Assembly: GCA_004553095.1 (NCBI GenBank)
Contig: SFMJ01000007.1
Span: 1-22,307, forward strand
Direction: 5' to 3'
DNA from: Bacteroidales bacterium
GTDB taxonomy: Bacteria; Bacteroidota; Bacteroidia; Bacteroidales; Muribaculaceae
Length of the DNA: 22,307 nt
In this document: positions 1-6,880 of the stretch, piece by piece
Numbering within the stretch: position 1 is the first letter of the stretch
How the letters are laid out: the number at the start of each line of letters is the position of its first letter
Notes under the pieces: model-generated
Database searches by the model: none
Told to the model about the DNA's origin: nothing
The model's input: the letters and a program-made list of their open reading frames with translations, nothing else
Position numbers and translations under genes: made by a program

Positions 1-30
1 CTGAGGCTGGATGGGCAGGGAGACGAAAGA

Positions 31-51
31 TCCGGCAGCCAAACTGCCGGA
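31..51. repeat. Short perfect inverted repeat (8-bp stem)
   Basis: TCCGGCAG (31-38) and CTGCCGGA (44-51) are exact reverse complements around a 5-nt loop. No T-run follows on either strand, so it is not a convincing intrinsic terminator. It could be the foot of a gene lying beyond the left edge or a simple palindrome. No coding region is supported in 1-150. Confidence 0.5.
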
Positions 52-76
52 CACAGTAGGATTCGCCCCAAGAGGA

Positions 77-147
77 GGGCTGAGGCGGGAGGCAGGGAGG
101 GATAAGGCGGGAGGGATGACAGAGGAGGTGGGGAGGGATTAGGCGGG
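77..147 (+). repeat. G-rich degenerate repeat block with G-quadruplex potential
   Basis: Nine runs of three or more G occur here (77-79, 87-89, 95-97, 99-101, 109-111, 113-115, 130-133, 135-137, 145-147). The first six are separated by loops of 7, 5, 1, 7 and 1 nt, which meets the usual G3N1-7 criterion. GGGAGGGAT is repeated at 95, 109 and 131. GGGAGGGATAAGGCGGG (95-111) recurs 36 bp later as GGGAGGGATTAGGCGGG (131-147), with one mismatch. The G-rich strand is plus, opposite to ompA transcription, and the block lies just beyond the ompA terminator. What it does is unknown. Confidence 0.6.
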
Positions 148-151
148 TAAT

Positions 152-187
152 AAAAAAAGGAGGCTCCTTGGGAGTCTCCTTTTTTTA
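152..187 (-). terminator. Intrinsic terminator of the OmpA-family gene
   Basis: Reading the minus strand, a stem GGAGACTC/GAGCCTCC (one G-U pair) with a short CCAAG loop is followed by a run of seven T. An A-run precedes the stem, so it could also act in the plus direction. It starts about 16 nt after the stop codon at 203-205. Confidence 0.88.
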
Positions 188-202
188 TTGGGTTTTGATG
201 GA

Positions 203-1474
203 TTACTGCTTGAAGATAACGATACGGTTCCAGTCGTTGTGAGCAGGATATTCCTGAACATCAGAACCGAATGCGCAAGCGTTGAGGCGGCTTTCGTCGA
301 TGCCGTAAGTTTTAACGAGAACATCCTTAACGGCGTTAGCACGACGCTCAGAGAGCTTCAAGTTGTAGTCGCTTGTACCGGTGTTCTTGTCAGCATAACC
401 AGCGATAACGATCTTCTCGTTGGGGTTAGCCTTGAGCCACTCAGCCATAGTGTAGATGTTCACCTCTTCAGTGGGGAGAATCTTAGCACTGTTGATAGTG
501 AAGCGAACAGTAGCCATGAGAGGAGCGTTCTTGCACTCAGTGGGCTTAACTTCGGGGCAGGGGAGTTGAGCTTCGAGCTCAGCAACCTTTTCGCCGCAAG
601 CTACGAGTTGAGAGCGGAGGTCGTTAACTTGGCCATTGAGGGCAGCGATCTGAGAAACGTAAGAGCACTCGTTGAAAGAGTTCCAGCCGCGGCCGCCGAT
701 GTTGAAGTTGAAACCGCCCATAGCCTGAACGAGAGCGTCAACGGCGTTACCAACAGCAGCGTTGTTCCAATTGTCGCCATAGAATCCTGCGCGAGCTTCA
801 GCGAAGAAGTCAACATACTTGCAGAGGCGGAAACGGAATTGGAGACCTGCGTACACGGGGAGAGTCCATTGAACAGACTTCCATTGGTTGTACTTGTAGT
901 CGCGGATGTTAGTACCCTGGGGCTCGTTGCCGTTCTTGTCGTGGAAGTTCCAGTTAGCGTCACCACCGAGACCTACGAAAGGAATGATCGAGAAAACGCG
1001 GTTGGCGTTAACACCACCGAGCGAGTTGAACATATCCCACATAAGTTCGAAAGTAACAGTAGCATGTCTTGAGTGGCTCCAGCCGAGACGAGCATCGCAA
1101 TCTTGGGGGCTGAGGGGGTTATCCCAGTGGAGAGAACCGTAAGCACCTTTAAGACGGAGACCCAAGTAGGGAGAGATCCAACGACCGAAACCGACGCTGT
1201 AAGTAGCAGTCCATCTTGTAGCATCTACAGAGGGAAGTGCGGATTCGCTATTGCGGTTACCACGCTCTACGAAAGGCTGGTTACCACCGGCACTGATTTC
1301 GATGAACCAGTTGTCGCGCCAGTTAGAGAAATAGTGAGTGTTGTTGTCGCAAGTGAACTCGGTAGCAGTAGCTGCACCGTCTGCAACGTACACATCTTGT
1401 GCATTAGCCACATTGCTTGAAGCAAAGAGACCAGCACATACAGCCATTACAAAGTAAAAATTTTTTGCTTTCAT
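203..1474 (-). CDS. OmpA-family outer-membrane beta-barrel protein with peptidoglycan-binding domain
   Basis: Predicted outer-membrane protein of 423 aa that tethers the outer membrane to peptidoglycan. Residues 1-25 form a signal peptide (Lys-containing n-region, hydrophobic core, cleavage after ANA). Residues of about 45-270 are rich in aromatic and Gly residues in alternating patterns, as expected of a beta barrel. A short heptad-like linker (IAALNGQVNDLRSQLV...VAELEAQL) precedes a Pro/Cys hinge (LPCPEVKPTEC). The C-terminal domain from about 315 is a classic OmpA_C fold: VRFTINSAKILP, then GYADKNTG and LSERRANAV, with the Asp and Arg that bind diaminopimelate. The ATG at 1474 gives a complete signal peptide. 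It is a single-gene unit with its own terminator and a candidate upstream promoter. The general family is certain; the precise subfamily is not. Confidence 0.93.
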   Translation of the reverse strand: MKAKNFYFVMAVCAGLFASSNVANAQDVYVADGAATATEFTCDNNTHYFSNWRDNWFIEISAGGNQPFVERGNRNSESALPSVDATRWTATYSVGFGRWISPYLGLRLKGAYGSLHWDNPLSPQDCDARLGWSHSRHATVTFELMWDMFNSLGGVNANRVFSIIPFVGLGGDANWNFHDKNGNEPQGTNIRDYKYNQWKSVQWTLPVYAGLQFRFRLCKYVDFFAEARAGFYGDNWNNAAVGNAVDALVQAMGGFNFNIGGRGWNSFNECSYVSQIAALNGQVNDLRSQLVACGEKVAELEAQLPCPEVKPTECKNAPLMATVRFTINSAKILPTEEVNIYTMAEWLKANPNEKIVIAGYADKNTGTSDYNLKLSERRANAVKDVLVKTYGIDESRLNACAFGSDVQEYPAHNDWNRIVIFKQ

Positions 1475-1858
1475 ACTGTAATTGTTAAAAAGTAGGTATT
1501 CTTATTATTTAAACAAATTTCGGATGAAAAGTATTTTGACAAGCAAGAGAAAAAGCATATTTCAGTATCAAGACAGACTGCCGCCATAATATTTAAAAAG
1601 GCATAATAAATGGCTCACAGTAGGGCACAATGCCAAAATATGTTAAATACTCCTATCAAACCAACTGCAAAATTAAGCAATAATTTTTAAAAACAAATGA
1701 TTTAGCAAAAAAAATATGCAATTGTGGCGACAAAAATGATAAAAAATCTAAAAATAGGAGATAAAAGGGTCAAATTCGAGGAATTTTTGCTAATTTTACG
1801 ATTTAAAAAATAATAAGAAACAAAAGATAACAGAACGAAGAGGTTTAAACATCGCAAG
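1475..1858. other. AT-rich divergent intergenic region
   Basis: This 384-bp stretch separates the divergent OmpA gene and the plus-strand envelope cluster. It is strongly AT-rich and I see no convincing gene in it. It contains a candidate minus-strand promoter (1668-1697). For the plus cluster I find only an imperfect -7-like TAATTTTA at 1791-1798 without a clear -33 partner. Most of it should be ompA leader plus two promoter regions. Confidence 0.6.
1668..1697 (-). promoter_or_regulatory. Candidate Bacteroidota-type promoter for the OmpA gene
   Basis: On the minus strand, TTTG (1697-1694) is followed after 18 nt by TAATTTTG (1675-1668). This matches the established Bacteroidota pattern of a -33 TTTG/TTG and a -7 TAnnTTTG, although the spacer is slightly short compared with the commonly reported 19-21 nt. 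It would start transcription near 1661 and leave a leader of about 185-190 nt before the ATG at 1474. Confidence 0.5.
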
Positions 1859-2734
1859 ATGAAGCCACAGACGAAATATAAGATAACGATCGAAGATGAG
1901 TCACACCTGACGGAGGTGACGAGTCGGAGGTTTACTCTCGTTGGACTCTGCGCGGCGATGGGAGTGGTATTGCTTCTATCGCTGATATTGGCGGGACTTA
2001 TCATCTCGTCGACGCCATTGCGGACCCTCTTGCCGGGATATCTGAAAGAATCGGAGCGCTCGGCTACCGAAGAGGGTTTGATGCGGCTTGACTCACTGAT
2101 GGAGGTATATGAAAAGAACCAGGTCTATATCGACAACATCTTGCGGGTGACAGACACAGAACGGACGTCGAGCGACTCTACGGGGATATCTCGACCTCAG
2201 CGGAGGGCAGTGACCGATACGCTGACCGGGCCGAGTCGTGGCGAGCAGCGCTTTGTGAGTCAGATGGAAGAGCGCGAGCGCTTTAATATATCGGTGTTGG
2301 CGCCGATAGCGGCAGAGGGGATTTCCTTCCGGCAGCCCGGGCGGAATTCGCTTTTCACCACCGAATCGCGGGGGTCGGAGATCGGGGAAGTGTTGATGCT
2401 GAGCGATGAGAATGTAGAGAACATAGCCGAAGGGACAGTGATCGCGATCTACTATTCAGCGGCAGATCGGGGATATGAGATAGTGGTGCAGCATAGTCGA
2501 GGATTTATCACGGGCTATTCGCATATGGGGAGTCCGATGGTGTCGGTAGGAGATCACATACCGGCGGGTCAGGTGATAGCGATGTCTCCGCATCCCGACA
2601 CGAAGGGGAGGCGGATATTGCGTATTCGGATGTGGCACAATGGACTTCCGGTGATCCCCTACGACTATATCGGCGAGATCGAGGAGAGGATAGATAAAGA
2701 GGCGGAGAGTTACGAATCGCCTCGAGGGAAATGA
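1859..2734 (+). CDS. Membrane-anchored M23/LytM-fold protein, probably non-catalytic
   Basis: A 291-aa protein with a basic, polar N-terminus, one transmembrane segment at about 25-50 (GLCAAMGVVLLLSLILAG), a probable helical region at about 60-105 and a Ser/Thr/Arg-rich linker. The C-terminal region of about 155-280 has the M23 (LytM) layout: FRQPGR, an EGTVIAIYYSAADRGYEIVVQHSRGFITGYSHM strand series (quoted in part here: GYEIVVQHSRG, YSHM), then VSVGDHIPAGQVIAMSP. Active M23 enzymes have HxxxD and HLHFE. Here the first motif is absent and the second position reads ILRIRMW, so the zinc site appears lost; only the YSHM histidine remains. By analogy with EnvC/NlpD, it may regulate other cell-wall hydrolases, which is inference. 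It is the first gene of the plus cluster, 52 bp ahead of dxr. Confidence 0.75.
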   Translation: MKPQTKYKITIEDESHLTEVTSRRFTLVGLCAAMGVVLLLSLILAGLIISSTPLRTLLPGYLKESERSATEEGLMRLDSLMEVYEKNQVYIDNILRVTDTERTSSDSTGISRPQRRAVTDTLTGPSRGEQRFVSQMEERERFNISVLAPIAAEGISFRQPGRNSLFTTESRGSEIGEVLMLSDENVENIAEGTVIAIYYSAADRGYEIVVQHSRGFITGYSHMGSPMVSVGDHIPAGQVIAMSPHPDTKGRRILRIRMWHNGLPVIPYDYIGEIEERIDKEAESYESPRGK

Positions 2735-2786
2735 GAGAAAAGAGAAACGACAATAAACCGAGTATATATATAATAAGGAATAAAGG

Positions 2787-3968
2787 ATGAAGCCGCAATC
2801 AAAAGAGGCATCAAAAATAACGATATTAGGGAGCACCGGGAGCATCGGCACCCAGACCCTTGACATCGTGCGGGAATATCCCGATCGATTCAGGGCAGAA
2901 GTGCTGACAGCACGGCGCAACTGGGAGTTATTGGCACGTCAAGCCAAGGAGTTCAATCCGAGAGTGATAGTGATCTCCGACGAGAGGTACTATCCAGATC
3001 TGAAAGAGGCAGTGAGCGGCACCGGCATCGAAGTAATGGCGGGCGATGAAGCCGTGGCAGAGGCTGCGGGCATGCCCGGGTCGGACACAGTCGTAACGGC
3101 GATGGTGGGCTATAGCGGTTTGACACCGACGATACGAGCCATAGAACAGGGTAAGCGAATAGCACTTGCCAACAAAGAGACACTGGTGGTGGCAGGGGCA
3201 CTGATCACCCGGCTTGCCGAGCAAACTGGGAGCGAGATAGTGCCGGTGGATAGCGAACATTCGGCGATCTATCAATGTCTGGTGGGAGAAGACCGACAGA
3301 AGATGCGCAAGATTATCTTGACAGCGAGTGGCGGGCCCTTCCGGACACTGAGCAAAGATGCGCTGGAGCATGTGAGTGTAACAGATGCTCTGAAGAATCC
3401 CAACTGGGAAATGGGGGCAAAAGTGACCATAGACTCCGCCTCGATGATGAACAAAGGGTTTGAGATGATCGAAGCTCGTTGGCTCTTCGACTGCTCGCCC
3501 CGGAAGATCGAGATAGTGGTGCATCCTCAATCGATAGTACACTCGATGGTGGAATATTGCGACGGATCGATTAAGGCACAGCTTGGCGTTCCGGACATGA
3601 GGATGCCGATACGCTATGCGTTGGGGCATCCGGAGCGGCTATCAACACAAGCCCCACCCCTATCGTTGGCGCAGTATAGCCGACTTGACTTCGAGGCGCC
3701 CGACATGGAGAAATTTCCCTTATTGGCGATGGCCTTCGAGGCTATCGAAGCCGGGGGCACGATGCCCTGTGTGCTAAATGCCGCCAACGAAGTGGCAGTG
3801 GCAGCCTTCTTGCAGGGGGAGATCAAATTCACCGATATGTATAAAATAGCGGAATCGACGATGAGCAGCATGTCGAAGATCGAAGAAGTGACAATGCCTC
3901 ATCTGATAGCCACCAACCGGGAAGCAGTGGCACTCGCCCGAGAGAAAGCGGCACAACTGCGAAGATAA
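2787..3968 (+). CDS. dxr: 1-deoxy-D-xylulose 5-phosphate reductoisomerase
   Basis: Cytosolic NADPH-dependent enzyme that converts 1-deoxy-D-xylulose 5-phosphate to 2-C-methyl-D-erythritol 4-phosphate, the committed step of the MEP isoprenoid pathway. At 393 aa it is of normal length. The NADPH-binding loop GSTGSIG is at residues 15-21. ALANKETLVVAG lies in the middle. PVDSEHSAIYQCL provides metal ligands D155 and E157, and NKGFEMIEARWLF provides E226 (equivalent to E231 of the E. coli enzyme). ASGGPF and NPNWEMGAKVTIDSASMMN are also conserved. The ATG at 2787 adds about nine residues (MKPQSKEAS) before the usual beta strand. It precedes rseP by 78 bp. It is the target class of fosmidomycin, and the conserved site residues look intact. 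Confidence 0.97.
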   Translation: MKPQSKEASKITILGSTGSIGTQTLDIVREYPDRFRAEVLTARRNWELLARQAKEFNPRVIVISDERYYPDLKEAVSGTGIEVMAGDEAVAEAAGMPGSDTVVTAMVGYSGLTPTIRAIEQGKRIALANKETLVVAGALITRLAEQTGSEIVPVDSEHSAIYQCLVGEDRQKMRKIILTASGGPFRTLSKDALEHVSVTDALKNPNWEMGAKVTIDSASMMNKGFEMIEARWLFDCSPRKIEIVVHPQSIVHSMVEYCDGSIKAQLGVPDMRMPIRYALGHPERLSTQAPPLSLAQYSRLDFEAPDMEKFPLLAMAFEAIEAGGTMPCVLNAANEVAVAAFLQGEIKFTDMYKIAESTMSSMSKIEEVTMPHLIATNREAVALAREKAAQLRR

Positions 3969-4046
3969 TAGAGACATACATCATCTCGAATAAGACGATA
4001 ACAATAAATCTGAATCAATAACACCCATTAAAACGACAACAAGACA

Positions 4047-5537
4047 TTGGAAACATTTCTGATAAAGGGGGCACAGCTGATAGTAGCCTTAGCCATACTG
4101 ATCATCATACATGAGTTTGGACACTTTTTCTTCTCACGCATCTTCGGAGTGCGAGTAGAGAAATTCTATATATTCTTTGATCCGAAATTTGAGCTATTCA
4201 AATGGTTTCCGAAGAGATACTATGGATTTTTCGGCAAGACCAAGAAATTGAAAGGATATAAAGATGAAGGAGAACAGGTTTCGGATCGAGGTGTCGACGA
4301 GGCTTCAAAGCCGGCCATAGTCGAGCCGGCATCGCCGAAGAAGAGGAGCTTCTGGGGTGAGACCGAGTATGGTATCGGATGGATACCACTTGGGGGCTAC
4401 TGTAAGATCGCCGGCATGATCGACGAATCGATGGATACCGAGCAGATGAAGCAGCCGGAGCAAGAGTGGGAATTTCGCTCCAAGCCGGCATGGCAGCGAT
4501 TGCTGATCATGGTGGGAGGCGTTCTCTTCAACTTTCTGCTTGCCATAGTGATCTATGCCGGCATCGTCTACACCCAGGGGGAGAAATATGTACCACTGAA
4601 GGATGTGACCTTGGGTATGCAATACTCGGAAGAGGCACACAAGATAGGATTCAAAGATGGCGATATACCCTTGATGGCAGATGGCATATCCTTGGAAGGC
4701 AATCCGATGGAAGATCGTCTGAAGATGATCCAATCGAAAGAGGTGATAGTGTCACGCGGGGGTAAGCAGGTAAAGATCTCGATACCCTCGAAATTCATGT
4801 TGCGTCTCGACGAAGAGGCGAAGCGCGAAGATACGGAGATAGCCTTTCTCTCCTTCAGAGTTCCGGTTCGCATCAATCAGATAGCCTCCGGCGAGGGGGC
4901 CGCCAAGGGGGGTCTTGAGGTAGGGGATCAGATTATCTCGATCGATGGCACCCCTACCCCATCGCTATATGAATTTTTCGCCACCCTTCCGGGTCATGAC
5001 AATAAGACGGTAAGGCTTCAAGTGGTAAGGGGTGACGGAGAGCGCCGCGACACATTGGAGAAGGCAGTTACCCTCTCCTCGTCATCGAAGATGGGGATCG
5101 GATTGGACACCGACCCTTCGCTCTTCTACGCCTACAAAGAGAAGCGCTACAATATTTTTGAGTCAGTGCCTCGCGGCATCGAGATGGGAGTCGACCGACT
5201 TGTAAGCTATGCCAAATCGATGAAGTTGATATTCACCAAAGAGGGAGCAAGTTCGATCGGCGGCTTCGGTGCGATCGGCAGCATCTTCCCGGAGACATGG
5301 AATTGGCTTGCCTTCTGGAACATAGCGGCATTCCTCTCGGTGGCATTAGCATTTATGAATATACTTCCGATACCGGCACTCGATGGAGGGCATGTGATAT
5401 TTCTGCTCTACGAGGTGATCTTCCGCCGCAAGCCGGGAGACAAATTCATGGAGCGAGCCCAGATCGTGGGAATGATCTTGCTGATCTCCCTTTTGGTTTA
5501 TGCCAATGGTATGGACATCATAAGGCTCTTCAAATGA
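4047..5537 (+). CDS. rseP: RseP-type site-2 (M50) intramembrane zinc metalloprotease, TTG start
   Basis: Inner-membrane protease of regulated intramembrane proteolysis; in proteobacteria RseP cleaves anti-sigma factors and signal-peptide remnants, and the Bacteroidota substrate is not shown here. HEFGH (residues 22-26) lies in the first transmembrane helix and the third zinc ligand is D446 in NILPIPALDGGH near the C-terminus. Two PDZ-like regions lie between: a degenerate one at about 180-260 and a clearer one at about 273-335 (GAAKGGLEVGDQIISIDG). A Lys/Glu-rich insert of roughly 50 residues (about 60-108) precedes YGIGWIPLGGY. The start is TTG at 4047: the first residues METFLIKGAQLIVAL match the family N-terminus, and no in-frame ATG lies before the HEFGH helix. 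It is the third gene of the plus cluster. Confidence 0.95.
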   Translation: METFLIKGAQLIVALAILIIIHEFGHFFFSRIFGVRVEKFYIFFDPKFELFKWFPKRYYGFFGKTKKLKGYKDEGEQVSDRGVDEASKPAIVEPASPKKRSFWGETEYGIGWIPLGGYCKIAGMIDESMDTEQMKQPEQEWEFRSKPAWQRLLIMVGGVLFNFLLAIVIYAGIVYTQGEKYVPLKDVTLGMQYSEEAHKIGFKDGDIPLMADGISLEGNPMEDRLKMIQSKEVIVSRGGKQVKISIPSKFMLRLDEEAKREDTEIAFLSFRVPVRINQIASGEGAAKGGLEVGDQIISIDGTPTPSLYEFFATLPGHDNKTVRLQVVRGDGERRDTLEKAVTLSSSSKMGIGLDTDPSLFYAYKEKRYNIFESVPRGIEMGVDRLVSYAKSMKLIFTKEGASSIGGFGAIGSIFPETWNWLAFWNIAAFLSVALAFMNILPIPALDGGHVIFLLYEVIFRRKPGDKFMERAQIVGMILLISLLVYANGMDIIRLFK

Positions 5538-5609
5538 TAGGTCCTACGAAGATAGGGAGCACCGTAGAGTATGATTCATAAAACAAAATCGACAGCAACG
5601 AGATAAGAC

Positions 5610-6827
5610 ATGAAGAAAAAACAGGGAAATCCGAATATAAGTGACGAGCAGGGAGTAATCACCTTACGACCCGGGAAAGAAGAATCCTTACTACGTCGCC
5701 ATCCGTGGGTCTTTTCGGGAGCGATCGCAAGCTTGCCTCGCGATCTGGAAGAGGGCGACGAGGTGGTGGTGAAAGATAGCCGCGGGACAGTGATGGGCGT
5801 AGGGCACTATCAGATCGGGAGTATCTCGGTGAGGATATTGGAATTTGGGGTGGAGCATTTGAGCGAAGACTTCTACTATCAGCGCTTGGTGAGTGCCTAC
5901 AACATGCGTCGATCCTTAGGATTGATGCGCGAAGACAACAACTGCTATCGGTTGGTGCATGGAGAGGGGGACTTTCTGCCGGGTCTTATCGTCGACATCT
6001 ATGGCGACACGGCAGTGATGCAGGCACACTCACCGGGGATGCACTTTGCGCGGATGGTGATAGCCGAGGCATTGACCCGCCTGCCGGAGGCACGCATCCG
6101 CAATGTATATTACAAGAGCGAAACGACCCTTCCCTACAAGGCAGAGCTTGATGCGGAGAATGAATATCTGATCGGCGACTACGACGGCAACATAGCCATA
6201 GAGAATGGCTTGATGTTTAACATCGACTGGCTCAAGGGACAGAAGACCGGTTTCTTCGTGGATCAGCGAGAGAATCGCAAGCTGCTTGAGACATTTGCTC
6301 GCGATCGGAAGGTTCTTAACATGTTTTGCTACACCGGAGGGTTCTCGGTGTATGCGATGCGAGGAGGGGCTAAGAGTGTGGAATCAGTCGACTCCTCAGC
6401 CAAGGCGGCAGCGCTGACCGAGGCGAATATGGAATTGAACTTTCCGGGGGACACACGCCATAAGACCTACGCAGAAGATGCGTTCAAATTTTTAGCAGAA
6501 ATGCCGGCAGACACCTACGATTTGATCATCTTGGATCCGCCGGCCTTCGCCAAGCATCGCGGCGCGATCAAGAATGGACTTATCGGCTATCGCAAGCTCA
6601 ACAGCAAGGCCTTCGAGAAGATCAAATCGGGAGGCATCCTCTTCACCTTCTCCTGTTCGCAGGCGATCACACGCGATATGTTCCGTATGGCAGTGTTCAC
6701 CGCCGCCGCCAAGAGTGGGAGGAAGGTCAGAATCCTGCATCAGTTGTCACAGCCGGCAGACCATCCGATCGACATCTCTCATCCTGAGGGAGAATATCTC
6801 AAAGGGCTCGTGCTGCAAGTTGAATAA
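5610..6827 (+). CDS. rlmI: RlmI-family class I rRNA (cytosine-C5) methyltransferase
   Basis: Predicted S-adenosylmethionine-dependent methyltransferase of the RlmI/YccW family (COG1092); E. coli RlmI makes m5C1962 in 23S rRNA. The 405-aa length fits (E. coli 396). An N-terminal PUA domain (about 15-90) contains RRHPWVFSGAI. The central EEHD-like region includes YYKSETTLPYK and KTGFFVDQRENR. SAM motif I is NMFCYTGGFSVYA (from N237), motif IV is DPPAF (309-313), and the catalytic cysteine is probably C349 in FSCSQ. It begins 72 bp after rseP in the same direction. The family is secure; the exact target base is inferred by homology. Confidence 0.92.
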   Translation: MKKKQGNPNISDEQGVITLRPGKEESLLRRHPWVFSGAIASLPRDLEEGDEVVVKDSRGTVMGVGHYQIGSISVRILEFGVEHLSEDFYYQRLVSAYNMRRSLGLMREDNNCYRLVHGEGDFLPGLIVDIYGDTAVMQAHSPGMHFARMVIAEALTRLPEARIRNVYYKSETTLPYKAELDAENEYLIGDYDGNIAIENGLMFNIDWLKGQKTGFFVDQRENRKLLETFARDRKVLNMFCYTGGFSVYAMRGGAKSVESVDSSAKAAALTEANMELNFPGDTRHKTYAEDAFKFLAEMPADTYDLIILDPPAFAKHRGAIKNGLIGYRKLNSKAFEKIKSGGILFTFSCSQAITRDMFRMAVFTAAAKSGRKVRILHQLSQPADHPIDISHPEGEYLKGLVLQVE

Positions 6828-6880
6828 TCTGAATCTAAAATCATAAAACACAAAACATCTAAAAAAAACCAACCAAAGAC

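Noticed and set aside
1..202. A CRISPR array or tandem repeat array in the left edge
   Set aside because: Repeats are short, degenerate, G-rich and partly overlapping, with no regular spacer structure and no cas genes.
188..1072. A 294-codon plus-strand open frame opposite the OmpA gene
   Set aside because: Also in complementary register with the sense codons, and the sense gene is unmistakable (signal peptide plus OmpA domain).
1702..2004. A 100-codon minus-strand frame in the divergent intergenic region
   Set aside because: It overlaps the start of the LytM-like gene on the other strand, and its hydrophobic, Phe/Tyr-rich end is what AT-rich DNA encodes by chance.
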